Origin: Nonomuraea aurantiaca
Lineage (GTDB): Bacteria > Actinomycetota > Actinomycetes > Streptosporangiales > Streptosporangiaceae
DNA length: 64,000 nucleotides
Direction of reading: 5' to 3'
NCBI RefSeq assembly: GCF_020215705.1
Contig: NZ_JAIWNB010000006.1
Coordinates: 124,001 to 188,000 of the forward strand
Part shown: positions 52,601 to 60,955 of the stretch, piece by piece
Layout of the letters: each line of letters starts with the position of its first letter
Numbering within the stretch: the stretch's first letter is position 1
The notes under the pieces: generated by a model
Seen by the model: the letters and a program-made list of their open reading frames with translations, nothing else
Told to the model about the DNA's origin: nothing
Databases searched by the model: none
Position numbers and translations under genes: made by a program

Positions 52601-53503
52601 TCATGTGTTCCTCTCTACCACGTAGTAGGTCTTGCGATGGAAGCCGGTCACCGTGGCGCCCTCCTCCATGAGGCCGCCCAGCACGTCGCGCACGGCGTGC
52701 CGCCACGCCTTGGCGGCACCGGCGTCCACCGCGCGCAACCGCTCGATGTCCTCGGGGACGGCGACCAGCACCACGCGCCCGTCGGTACGGCCCTCGGCCG
52801 GGCGGACGCCGTCGTCGCCCAGCCCGACCACGGCGTCCTCCGGCACCGCCAGCAGGTACGGCACCCGCCGGACCGCTGCCTCGACCAGCGGATCGGTCAG
52901 CGGCCACACGGCCAGGATCCGGTCGGACTCGTCGTCCTGGTTGATGGCGTCGGCCATCACGCCGTAGAAGTTCGGCAGGTACTCCGCCGGCCGCGCGCCC
53001 AGCTTGGCCAGGTTGAAGTGCGCGTTGCGGCGGACCAGCGGGTCGTAGGTCCAGGTGATCCGGGAGATCCCGCGGTCCAGCGCCCACAGCCGCTGGTGCA
53101 GCTTCAGCTCGAAGCCGATGCCCTGTCCCGCCGCCGCGCCCGTGGTATTCGAGTGCAGGGTCGAGTCCTGCCCGAAGAAGCCCACCGCCGCCCCGACCAT
53201 CCGGTCGCCGTCGAAGGCTCCGGAGACGTAGTTGCCCACGTGGGTCAGCGCCCGCATCAGCCCGGCGGTGAGCGGCGGCCGGCTGTCCGGCTCGAACTTC
53301 CAGATCCGCTCGAACAACTCCTCGACCTGCTCGAACTCCTCGTTCGCATGGAGTTCCCTGATCATGGCCGAGATCGTCCTTGTCGAGTAGTCGAACCCGG
53401 CGATCCCCGACACGGGCACGCGGCCGCCGTCGCCCACGGTGGCCGCGTGCACGATCTGTTCCCCGAAGGTCGATCCGCTGAGGATCGCGCGTCGCTCCGT
53501 CAC
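52601..53503 (-). CDS. GNAT-family acetyltransferase (COG3375-like)
   Basis: 300 residues. The acetyl-CoA region is GQGIGFELKLHQRLWALDRGI with the following WTYDPLVRRNAHFNLAKLGA, a pattern of the larger GNAT proteins of this group. Start is GTG at 53503, since homology begins shortly after. Substrate unknown; no menaquinone genes nearby although relatives sometimes sit with them. Confidence 0.85.
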   Translation of the reverse strand: MTERRAILSGSTFGEQIVHAATVGDGGRVPVSGIAGFDYSTRTISAMIRELHANEEFEQVEELFERIWKFEPDSRPPLTAGLMRALTHVGNYVSGAFDGDRMVGAAVGFFGQDSTLHSNTTGAAAGQGIGFELKLHQRLWALDRGISRITWTYDPLVRRNAHFNLAKLGARPAEYLPNFYGVMADAINQDDESDRILAVWPLTDPLVEAAVRRVPYLLAVPEDAVVGLGDDGVRPAEGRTDGRVVLVAVPEDIERLRAVDAGAAKAWRHAVRDVLGGLMEEGATVTGFHRKTYYVVERNT

Positions 53504-53576
53504 CCGACGAACGCTAGGAGGACCAGGGGTGATACGTCCAATACGCGCTGGACGATGAGTTGATATCTGTAGACGT

Positions 53577-53680
53577 ATGGCCGCCCCGAACTTCCCCTGC
53601 CACGACTGCATGCCTTCGTCGTGGTGGCCGACGAACTCCACTTCGGCCACCACCGCTGGCGTCCAGCAGCAGGGCCAAGA
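53577..53680 (+). pseudogene. LysR-type regulator N-terminal relic
   Basis: Around 53595-53650 the plus strand encodes LPRLHAFVVVADELHFGHH, clearly the first helices of a LysR HTH, then the frame degrades within ~15 codons. The 342-bp interval between the GNAT and ComB genes holds nothing else recognisable. Confidence 0.6.
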
Positions 53681-53845
53681 GCAGCGCCCGCTGCCGGCCG
53701 GTCAGATGGACGCGTCTCGGCATCGCGCAGCCGCCGCAACAACCCGGGCCAGCCGCCTGCCGCCGCCCCGAACCACCGCCACCGAGACATGCAGTTGCTA
53801 CCTCATACCCGACAGGGCACTCGCTGTCGCATGCTGAAGCAGCGA

Positions 53846-54556
53846 TCAGATCGGGTCCTCGTCAGCCAGCGAAGGCATCGAGTGTGGACGCAGGACCATG
53901 AGCGAGTCTTCCAAGGTCGCCACCATGGCAAAGGGGAACCGGTCGAGCTCAAGACAGAGTGCGACGTCATCAGGACGAACTCCTTGACGTACCCCCTCTG
54001 CCTGCTCGGCGGCGGCGCGCGAGGCGACAGCGCGGCGGAGGAACTCAGCAGCATCCGTTCCAGCCTCGGTGGCCCTCCGAGCGATGTACTGAGCACACGC
54101 CAGATCTTCATCGGCCTGGCCATCCTCGCCAGTGACCACGAACGTGACACTGCCACTCTTGCGCGTCCGCAAGAGCCGAGCCGTCGCCTCCGCCACCACG
54201 AAGCTGGCGCACAGCACCAGCGACGCCTCCTTGACCGCAAGGGCGCCGACCGTCCCTGCCGTGGTTTTCTGCACAACAGTCCGTCCGCCAAGGTCAAGAG
54301 ACCGCAGCAGGGCCGGCGAGTTGACGGCGTCGAACCCGGGGGCGGGCGGACCGTCTTTGAGCGCCACCCAATCCCGGTGGTGAGCCTTGAGCTCCAGGGC
54401 TTCGTCCAGCGACTCAGCAAGGACGATCTTTTCCGCTCCCTGGGCAAAGGCCCAGGCGGCCACGGTGAAAGCACGCATGACGTCGACCACGACCGCCACG
54501 GACGGGGCTTCGACCAGATCGGGGATGCCAAGGAAACGAGTGTCCATTCCGGTCAT
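53846..54556 (-). CDS. 2-phosphosulfolactate phosphatase (ComB) family protein
   Basis: 236 residues. The family segment [22 protein letters not shown] near the N-terminus and [23 protein letters not shown] are ComB-like. ComB acts in coenzyme M synthesis, which actinomycetes lack, so a different phosphatase substrate is likely. ATG at 54556 or 54547; neither has a good Shine-Dalgarno. Flanked by relics on both sides. Confidence 0.8.
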   Translation of the reverse strand: MTGMDTRFLGIPDLVEAPSVAVVVDVMRAFTVAAWAFAQGAEKIVLAESLDEALELKAHHRDWVALKDGPPAPGFDAVNSPALLRSLDLGGRTVVQKTTAGTVGALAVKEASLVLCASFVVAEATARLLRTRKSGSVTFVVTGEDGQADEDLACAQYIARRATEAGTDAAEFLRRAVASRAAAEQAEGVRQGVRPDDVALCLELDRFPFAMVATLEDSLMVLRPHSMPSLADEDPI

Positions 54557-54734
54557 GATTGCGTATGCCAGGCCCGAAGCACCCAGACAGAGATACGCAT
54601 CACATCGACGGTCTCGGACCGCAATACCTCTGGCCGCCTGCGTCACGAAAGTGGTCCGCGACGACGCGCATGCTTAATCGCCACAGGGCGTCACCCGCGC
54701 ACGGCCTCTGCGGACACATGACACACCAATGCTC

Positions 54735-55008
54735 GCCGCCACCGGCACCCTGACCAGGCTGTCGGGCCTGGCACAGCTCGATCTGCCGTGGCTGTCCGGG
54801 CATCAACTCGCTCAGCGGATCGCGGTCAGTGAGCTGAAGTGGACCGGCATGGAATTGCACCCGCACATCCCGGGCGTTGTGGCAACGACGCTGTGATCTG
54901 CTGAAGCGGCTGGACTCGGTACCTCGAGTGCTCGTGCACGGCGACATCTCTCGCGCCACCTCATTGCCGCCAACAATCGTGCCGACACCGTGGTGGTGGA
55001 CACCGCGC
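54735..55008 (+). pseudogene. Aminoglycoside phosphotransferase-type relic
   Basis: Plus-strand fragments read LTRLSGLAQLDLPWL..., then a stop at 54894-54896, then RVLVHGDIS, the start of an APH catalytic loop. Continuing requires a frame change (SRHLIAANNRADTVVVDTAPW). The gene is broken by stop and frameshift and ends at repeat copy B. The 730-bp interval 54557-55287 contains only this relic and repeats. Confidence 0.55.
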
Positions 55009-55245
55009 CATGGGCCTCCGGCCAGGCATCCTGTGTATTCCACTCGGCCAACCCCGGGCGAAGCGCTGGGAAGGCTGTCCGAGCGGAGCGAGGTCCTCCA
55101 GGGGGCGGGCGGTAGCCCGCCTGGGAGAACGTCCGGAGCGAAGCGGAGGCCCTTTGTAGAAGGGTGGGCGTCAGACGGCCAACCACCCGAATCGGGTAAC
55201 GGGTGGGCTGGAGAAAGACGCCCGGAGCGTAGCGGAGGCCCTTTG
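55009..55245. repeat. Dispersed repeat, copies B and C
   Basis: Copy B (55009-55156) matches copy A over most of its length; copy C (55211-55245) repeats only the end (CCGGAGCGTAGCGGAGGCCC). B and C are followed by GGGTGGGCG...CCACCC hairpins. C ends 42 bp before the ilvE stop. Confidence 0.75.
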
Positions 55246-55287
55246 TGGGTGGGCGGCGAACGGCCGGCCACCCACGTCTACGGGCTG

Positions 55288-56385
55288 TTAGCTGATCTTG
55301 TGGACCCAGCCGTGGGTGTCGGGGCGGGAGCCGTACTGGATGCCCACCAGTTCCTCCCTGATCCGCATCGTCACTTCCCCAGGGGTGCCGTTCCCCACGG
55401 TCCACGAGCGGTCCGTGCCCTTGACCGAGCCCACCGGGGTCACCACTGCCGCCGTCCCGCAGGCGAAGACCTCCGTGAGCTCGCCCGACTCGCAGCCGGC
55501 CTGCCATTCCTCCGTCGAGATGAGGCGTTCCGACGCCTCCAGGCCCAGGTCGGCAGCCAGGGAGAGGATGGAGTCGCGGGTGATCCCCGGCAGCAGGGTG
55601 CCGGTCAGCGCGGGGGTGACCAGTTTGTTGCCGAAGACGAAGAACAGGTTCATCCCGCCCATCTCCTCCACGTACCGGTGCTCGTGCGCGTCCAGCCACA
55701 CCACCTGGTCGCAGCCCTGCTCGACGGCCTGCCGCTGGGCGACGAAGGCGGCCGCGTAGTTGCCGCCGCACTTGGCGAAGCCGGTGCCGCCGGGGGCGGC
55801 GCGGGTGTACTCGGTGGAGAGCCAGACGGAGACGGGCTTGACGCCGCCGGTGAAGTAGGAGGCCGCCGGGGAGGCGATGACCATGTACCGGTAGGTACGG
55901 GACGGGTAGTTGACGCCGAGGCCGACCTGGGTCGCGATGATGAACGGGCGCAGGTAGAGGCTGTGGCCCTCGGTCGTGGGGACCCAGTCCTTGTCGGTCT
56001 GGACGAGGACTTCGAGCGACTCGACGAACACCTCTTCCGGAAGCGAGGGCATCGCCATGCGCTCGGCCGAGGTGTTGAAGCGGGCGGCGTTGGCGTACGG
56101 GCGGAAGGTGGCGATCGAGCCGTTGGCCTGGCGGTACGCCTTGAGCCCCTCGAACAGCTCCTGCGCATAGTGGAACACCGAGGTGGCCGGGTCGAGCGAC
56201 AACGGCCCGTACGGCTCAAGCCGGGCGTCGTGCCAGCCCTCGCCCTCGGTGTAGTCGATCGACACCATGTGGTCGGTGAAGGTCTGCCCGAACCCGGGGT
56301 TCGCCAGTACCTGCTCCCGCTCGGCCGCAGTGCGAGCGTGGTCGGATAGCTGCACGTCGAAGCTGAGCTTCTGAGCGATGGTCAT
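55288..56385 (-). CDS. ilvE: Branched-chain amino acid aminotransferase
   Basis: IlvE transfers amino groups between glutamate and the branched-chain 2-oxo acids, the last step of Leu/Ile/Val synthesis. Class IV PLP fold: the PLP lysine lies in [15 protein letters not shown], and the C-terminal [12 protein letters not shown] is conserved. 365 residues is normal. ATG at 56385 has AAGGA nine bases upstream. A 19-bp tandem triplet and a palindrome precede it. Confidence 0.97.
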   Translation of the reverse strand: MTIAQKLSFDVQLSDHARTAAEREQVLANPGFGQTFTDHMVSIDYTEGEGWHDARLEPYGPLSLDPATSVFHYAQELFEGLKAYRQANGSIATFRPYANAARFNTSAERMAMPSLPEEVFVESLEVLVQTDKDWVPTTEGHSLYLRPFIIATQVGLGVNYPSRTYRYMVIASPAASYFTGGVKPVSVWLSTEYTRAAPGGTGFAKCGGNYAAAFVAQRQAVEQGCDQVVWLDAHEHRYVEEMGGMNLFFVFGNKLVTPALTGTLLPGITRDSILSLAADLGLEASERLISTEEWQAGCESGELTEVFACGTAAVVTPVGSVKGTDRSWTVGNGTPGEVTMRIREELVGIQYGSRPDTHGWVHKIS

Positions 56386-56401
56386 GACGGAGGTCCTTCT
56401 C

Positions 56402-56474
56402 TCTACGGTCCTGGACAATCTCTGCGGTTCTGGACAGTCTCTACGGTTCGCGACAGTCACTGCTATGAGCAGTC
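56402..56474 (-). promoter_or_regulatory. Tandem repeats and palindrome upstream of ilvE
   Basis: Three 19-bp units (56402-56420, 56421-56439, 56440-56458; minus-strand type GACTGTCCAGAACCGCAGA) follow a 15-bp inverted repeat ACTGCT-ATG-AGCAGT (56460-56474). The geometry suggests protein-binding sites in the ilvE leader. Confidence 0.55.
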
Positions 56475-56543
56475 TGTACTTCCTAGTGTCTCGCTATTTG
56501 GGATGGCAAGGGGCCAATGGGGTGATTTGGCCGTTTAGACGTG

Positions 56544-56584
56544 AAAAAGCGCCCGGCGGTCCTCATGTGGACCGCCAGGCGCTT
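56544..56584 (-). terminator. Terminator after leuB
   Basis: Stem AAGCGCCTGGCGGTCC / GGACCGCCGGGCGCTT with one mismatch and a TTTTT tail on the minus strand, 17 bases after the leuB stop. Confidence 0.85.
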
Positions 56585-56600
56585 GGGGAGCTGGGCGGCC

Positions 56601-57647
56601 CTAGCTCGATACTCGCGCGGTGATGTCGTCACCGATCTCGTGTGTGGTCCGGCCGGCCCAGCCCGCCAGGCGCTCGACGATGTCCTCGGCGACGGCCTGC
56701 TCGACCCTGGCCGCCTCGGCGGACAGGCCGAGGTGCTCCAGGAGCATGGCGACCGACAGGATCGTGGCGGTCGGGTCGGCCTTGCCCTGCCCGGCGATGT
56801 CGGGGGCGCTGCCGTGCACCGGCTCGAACATGCTGGGCGCGGTGCGCTCCGGGTTGATGTTGCCGCTGGCCGCCAGACCGATGCCGCCGGCGATCGCCGC
56901 GCCGAGGTCGGTGATGATGTCGCCGAAGAGGTTGTCGGTGACGATGACGTCGAACCGCTCGGGCTGGCTCACGAAGAACATCGAGGCCGCGTCGATGTGG
57001 CAGTAGTCGGTGGTGACCTCGGGGTATTCCTCCCCCACGCGGTTGACCGTGCGCTGCCAGAGGTCACCGGCGTAGGTCAGGACGTTGGTCTTGTGGACGA
57101 GCGTCAGCTTCTTGCGCGGGCGGGACTTGGCCTTCTCGAACGCGTAGCGCACCACCCGCTCCACGCCGTAGGCGGTGTTGAGCGACTCCTGGGTGGCGAT
57201 CTCGTACGGCGTGCCACGGCGCATCACGCCACCGGTGCCCGCGTAGAGGCCCTCGGTGCCCTCGCGGACGACGACCATGTCGATGTTCTCGGTGGGCGTG
57301 TCGGCCAGCCGGGTCTCGACGCCGGGGAAGAGCTTGACCGGGCGCAGGTTGACGTAGTGGTCGAAGACGAAGCGGAGGCGGAGCAGCAGGTCGCGCTCCA
57401 GGATGCCGGGCGGCACGCTGGGATCGCCCACGGCGCCGAGCAGGATCGCGTCATAGCCGCGCAGCTCTTCGAGCACGGCGTCGGGCAGCGTCTCACCGGT
57501 ACGGTGATAGCGGGCGGCACCCAGGTCGTAGTGGGTGGCCTCGATCTTGGTCCCGACTGCCTCCAGGACCTTCAGCCCCTCGGCGACGACCTCGGCGCCG
57601 ATGCCGTCTCCGGGGATGACGGCCAGGCGAATATTCCGCGACTCCAT
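56601..57647 (-). CDS. leuB: 3-isopropylmalate dehydrogenase
   Basis: LeuB oxidises 3-isopropylmalate in leucine synthesis, NAD+-dependent. The N-terminal [16 protein letters not shown], the RTEG-like segment [15 protein letters not shown], and the cofactor region [23 protein letters not shown] are present; 348 residues is typical of the actinobacterial form. ATG at 57647 follows GGTAAGG. It is separated from leuDC by 30 kb. Confidence 0.97.
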   Translation of the reverse strand: MESRNIRLAVIPGDGIGAEVVAEGLKVLEAVGTKIEATHYDLGAARYHRTGETLPDAVLEELRGYDAILLGAVGDPSVPPGILERDLLLRLRFVFDHYVNLRPVKLFPGVETRLADTPTENIDMVVVREGTEGLYAGTGGVMRRGTPYEIATQESLNTAYGVERVVRYAFEKAKSRPRKKLTLVHKTNVLTYAGDLWQRTVNRVGEEYPEVTTDYCHIDAASMFFVSQPERFDVIVTDNLFGDIITDLGAAIAGGIGLAASGNINPERTAPSMFEPVHGSAPDIAGQGKADPTATILSVAMLLEHLGLSAEAARVEQAVAEDIVERLAGWAGRTTHEIGDDITARVSS

Positions 57648-57667
57648 GTGCGTACCTTACCCGCTTG

Positions 57668-57708
57668 TCTCGACTGTCGAGCACGACATCTCACGTCTTG
57701 GACAAGAC
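57668..57708. promoter_or_regulatory. Palindromes upstream of leuB
   Basis: TCTCGACTGTCGAGC (57668-57682) contains the perfect CTCGAC-T-GTCGAG, and GTCTTG-GA-CAAGAC (57695-57708) is a 14-bp palindrome. The first shares 11 of 15 bases with the IclR-gene operator TCTCATATGTCGAGA. Confidence 0.5.
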
Positions 57709-57769
57709 CTTTTCGTTCCACAAGACTGGCTCGCCGCAGACGGCCGGCTCCAGGGGCCTCGCCGCAGGC

Positions 57770-57839
57770 GGTCGGCCCCAGGCGGTCAGTCCCAGACCGT
57801 CAGTCCCAGACCGTCAGTCCCAGGCCGTCAGCCCTGTCT
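57770..57839. repeat. Five 14-bp tandem units at the 3' end of the ROK gene
   Basis: Units at 57770, 57784, 57798, 57812 and 57826, each like CGTCAGTCCCAGAC. The last overlaps the ROK stop codon. No unit-to-unit spacer and no palindrome inside. Confidence 0.85.
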
Positions 57840-59036
57840 GGCGTCGAAGATCAGGTCCCACGCCCTGGCCCGGGCATGGGCGACCGCGCCCAGCAATACC
57901 CCACTGTCCCCCAAAGCGCTGGCGACCACCACCGGCCGCAGCGGACCCAGCTCCGCGATCCGATCCTCGATCGCCGCGCCCAGCAGGTCCAGGTTGCGGC
58001 CCACCCCGCCGCTCAGCACGATGACCTCCGGATCCAGCACCGCCGCCACCGCCACCAGGAGTCCGCCGATGCGGCGCCCTTCGGCCTCCACCACCGAGCG
58101 GGCCGCCGGATCACCGGCCGCCGCCACCGCGAAGACCTCCTTGGCCGTCTCGAGGTCCAGCCCGGCCGCCCTGGCCGCCCTCACCACGCCAGGAGCCGAG
58201 GTCACCGTCTCCGTGGCCCCGTGGGCCAGGGCGTCGTCCGTAGGGGGCGAGTCCGTGGGGACGTAAGAGGGCGAGTCCGTGGGGATGTAGGAGGGTGAGT
58301 CCGTGGGGACGTAGGAAACCTCTCCCGCCGCTCCCCTGGCTCCGACATAGAGCTCGCCGTTGATGACGATGCCCATCCCGACACCCGTACCGATGGAGAC
58401 CAGGGCGAAGTTGGCCTTGCCGCGCCCCTCCCCGTACGTGTGCTCGCCGACCGCCGCCAGGTTGATGTCGTTCTCGATGACCAGCTCGACGTCGAGCGCC
58501 GACCGGAGGCGACCCGCCAGGTCGGGCGGGCCCGGCAGGTTGGGCGCGAAGTCCAGGCGGCCCTGGGCCGGGTCGTAGACACCGGGCGAGCCGACCACCG
58601 CGCAGGCGATCACCGACCAGTCGAGCTCGGCCTCCCTGGCCGCGGCGCGGCAGAGGTCGCCCACGAGGACCGCGAGCTCGGCCGAGTCGCGGGCGGTGTT
58701 GCGCCCGTCGGTCCGGCCCGCGAACGTGCCGCGCAGGTCGGCCACGGCGACGCGGATCCAGTCGCGGCCGATGTCGATGCCCGCCACGTGGGTGGAGGCC
58801 GCGTTCATGTCGTAGAGCGAGGTCACCGGGCCCGGCCGGCCCGATACCTCGCCGACCAGGTGCACCAGCCCGTCTTCCTCCAGCCCGGCGAGCGCCGCCG
58901 AGACCGTCGGCTTCGACAGGCCGGTGATCTTGGCCAGATCGGCCCGTGACGCCGGGCCGTTCGCGTGGAGCTGGTCGAGCAGCCGACGCTCGTTCAGCAC
59001 CCGCAGCAGCCGCGGATTACCCAGCCCACCCCGCAT
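57828..59036 (-). CDS. ROK-family regulator (Rok7B7/XylR-like)
   Basis: 402 residues. N-terminal winged HTH (ADLAKITGLSKPTVSAALAGL), then a ROK domain with AGIDIGRDWIRVAVADLRG and the C-terminal GGVGRNLDLLG. ROK regulators beside xylFGH in Streptomyces (Rok7B7) control xylose and wider carbon use. An in-frame 24-bp triplet (SYVPTDSP) replaces the usual zinc-motif region near residue 240. ATG at 59036 has GAGGAGG. Divergent from the sugar operon. Confidence 0.88.
   Translation of the reverse strand: MRGGLGNPRLLRVLNERRLLDQLHANGPASRADLAKITGLSKPTVSAALAGLEEDGLVHLVGEVSGRPGPVTSLYDMNAASTHVAGIDIGRDWIRVAVADLRGTFAGRTDGRNTARDSAELAVLVGDLCRAAAREAELDWSVIACAVVGSPGVYDPAQGRLDFAPNLPGPPDLAGRLRSALDVELVIENDINLAAVGEHTYGEGRGKANFALVSIGTGVGMGIVINGELYVGARGAAGEVSYVPTDSPSYIPTDSPSYVPTDSPPTDDALAHGATETVTSAPGVVRAARAAGLDLETAKEVFAVAAAGDPAARSVVEAEGRRIGGLLVAVAAVLDPEVIVLSGGVGRNLDLLGAAIEDRIAELGPLRPVVVASALGDSGVLLGAVAHARARAWDLIFDARQG
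58246..58317. repeat. Three 24-bp units inside the ROK gene
   Basis: Units at 58246-58269, 58270-58293 and 58294-58317 encode SYVPTDSP, SYIPTDSP and SYVPTDSP. They sit where other ROK proteins have the CxCGxxGC zinc segment. Confidence 0.85.
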
Positions 59037-59075
59037 CTTCAGCCCTCCTCGCGCCAAACTCTAGCCAACGGCCCT

Positions 59076-59098
59076 GGTAGTAAACTAGCTTTCTTACC
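59076..59098. promoter_or_regulatory. ROK operator candidate between the regulator and xylF
   Basis: Half-sites GGTAGTAAA and TTTCTTACC are spaced by CTAGC, an inverted repeat of type GGTANNAAA-N5-TTTNNTACC. It contains AGTAAACT, resembling ROK operators. It lies 40 bp from each divergent start. Confidence 0.6.
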
Positions 59099-59135
59099 AA
59101 ACAGCGAGGCGGGCCCACCGAGAGGACGATGTGCG

Positions 59136-60236
59136 ATGGACCGAGCATGGCGACTGATTCCGGCCGCGGCGCTCTTGCTGACCGCCGCCGCCTGCGGAAA
59201 CTCCACCGGCACCGGCGGCAGCACGGCGAGCGCGAGCGCGAGCGCCGGAGCCGCTTCGAAGACGATCGCCCTCTTCCTGCCCGAATCCAAGACCACGCGG
59301 TATGAGGCGTTCGACCGCCCGCTGTTCGAGGCGAAGGTGAAGTCGCTCTGCGCCGACTGCAAGATCCTCTACAGCAACGCCGAGCAGGACGCGGCCAAGC
59401 AGCAGCAACAGGTCGAGGCGGCCCTCACCCAGGGCGCGAACGTCCTGGTGCTGGACGCCGTCGACGCCAACGCGGTGGCGCCGCTGGTCAACCAGGCCAA
59501 GCAGAAGAAGATCCCGGTGATCGCCTACGACCGGCTGATCTCCGGCATCGACTACGCGTACTACGTCTCGTTCAACAACGTCCGGGTCGGTGAGATGCAG
59601 GGCCAGGCCCTGCTCGACGCGATGAACGCCAAGGGCACGACGTCCAAGGGACAGATCGTGGAGATCCACGGCGCCCCGACCGACCCCAGCTCGGCCGACT
59701 ACAAGAAGGGCGCCAAGAGCGTCCTGGACGGCAAGGTCAAGGTCGGCAGGGAGTTCGACACGCCCGACTGGAGCCCCGACAAGGCCCAGCAGCAGATGGA
59801 GCAGGCGATCACCGCCATCGGCCGGGACAACATCGTGGGCGTGCTGTCGGCCAACGACGGCATGGCGGGCGGCGCGATCGCGGCCATGAAGCGCGCGGGC
59901 TACAAGCAGCTGCCGCCGATCACCGGGCAGGACGCCGAGCTGGCCGCCGTGCAGCGCATCCTCACCGGCGAGCAGTACATGACCATATATCTGGACATCA
60001 GGGCTGAGGCGGAGAAGTCCGCCGAGCTGGCCGTGGCCGTGGCCAAGGGCGAGCAGCCCGCCGCGACCAGCAAGGTCAACAACGGCACCGTGGACATCCC
60101 CGCCTTCCTCCTCGACCCCATCGCCGTCACCGCGGACAAGGTCAAGGACACGATCGTGAAGGACAAGTTCTACACGGCCGACCAGATCTGCACCGCCGAG
60201 GTCAAGGCGGCCTGCGCGAAGGCGGGCATCCAGTAG
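59136..60236 (+). CDS. xylF: Sugar ABC transporter substrate-binding lipoprotein (xylose type)
   Basis: 366 residues. Lipoprotein signal with lipobox TAAAC (C20), then a pentose-type periplasmic fold: SNAEQDAAKQQQQVEAAL, VLVLDAVDANAVAPLV, IPVIAYDRLI and VGVLSANDGMAGGAI. It binds a sugar, probably xylose or a related pentose, outside the cell. ATG at 59136 has AGAGGA nine bases upstream. First gene of the operon; the stop overlaps the next start. Confidence 0.92.
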   Translation: MDRAWRLIPAAALLLTAAACGNSTGTGGSTASASASAGAASKTIALFLPESKTTRYEAFDRPLFEAKVKSLCADCKILYSNAEQDAAKQQQQVEAALTQGANVLVLDAVDANAVAPLVNQAKQKKIPVIAYDRLISGIDYAYYVSFNNVRVGEMQGQALLDAMNAKGTTSKGQIVEIHGAPTDPSSADYKKGAKSVLDGKVKVGREFDTPDWSPDKAQQQMEQAITAIGRDNIVGVLSANDGMAGGAIAAMKRAGYKQLPPITGQDAELAAVQRILTGEQYMTIYLDIRAEAEKSAELAVAVAKGEQPAATSKVNNGTVDIPAFLLDPIAVTADKVKDTIVKDKFYTADQICTAEVKAACAKAGIQ

Positions 60237-60955
60237 TGCTCTCCGCGACAGGCATCTCCAAGCGCTACGGCGCGGTCCAGGCGCTCGACGGCGCGAGCCT
60301 CCACCTGCGACCCGGCGAGGTCACCGCCCTCATGGGCGACAACGGCGCGGGCAAGTCCACGCTGGTCAAGGCCATCTCGGGGGTGGTCGTCCCCGACGAG
60401 GGCACGATCACGCTGGACGGCACGCCGGTCAGGATCGCCAACCCGCACGACGCGCAGGCGCTCGGCGTCTCGACCGTCTACCAGGACCTCGCGCTCTGCG
60501 AGAACCTGGACGTGGTGGCCAACCTGTTCCTCGGTACGGAACGCCGCCGCTGGTCGCTGCTGCGCCACATCGCGATGGAACGCGCCACCCGCGACCTGCT
60601 CCAGCAGCTCGACGTGCGCATCAGGGACATCCGGGTGCCCGTCGCCATGCTGTCGGGCGGCCAGCGCCAGTCCGTGGCGATCGCCAGGGCGCTGATCGGC
60701 GAGCCACGCCTGGTCATCCTGGACGAGCCCACCGCCGCGCTGGGCGTGGAGCAGACGGCCCAGGTGCTCGCGCTGATCGGGCGGCTGCGCGACCGCGGGC
60801 TCGCGGTCCTGGTCATCTCGCACAACCTGGCCGACGTCCGGGAGGTGAGCGACCGCGTGGTGGTGCTGCGTCTGGGACGCAACGCCGGCGACTTCGGTAC
60901 GGCCGACACCACGCAGGAGGAGATCGTGGCCGCGATCACGGGGGCAGGACGATGA
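60236..60955 (+). CDS. xylG: Sugar ABC transporter ATPase (single domain)
   Basis: 239 residues, one ABC domain rather than the fused pair of E. coli XylG. Walker A GDNGAGKST, signature LSGGQRQSVAIARAL, Walker B LVILDEPTAALG, switch His in LVISHNLADV. GTG start overlaps the xylF stop by one base. It probably dimerises to drive the permease. Confidence 0.93.
   Translation: MLSATGISKRYGAVQALDGASLHLRPGEVTALMGDNGAGKSTLVKAISGVVVPDEGTITLDGTPVRIANPHDAQALGVSTVYQDLALCENLDVVANLFLGTERRRWSLLRHIAMERATRDLLQQLDVRIRDIRVPVAMLSGGQRQSVAIARALIGEPRLVILDEPTAALGVEQTAQVLALIGRLRDRGLAVLVISHNLADVREVSDRVVVLRLGRNAGDFGTADTTQEEIVAAITGAGR

Noticed and set aside
42836..53000. Secondary-metabolite cluster
   Set aside because: Methyltransferase, monooxygenase, cupin and SoxR occur, but no core synthase or precursor, and the monooxygenase is broken.
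57770..57839. CRISPR array
   Set aside because: 14-bp units without spacers; no cas genes in the window.
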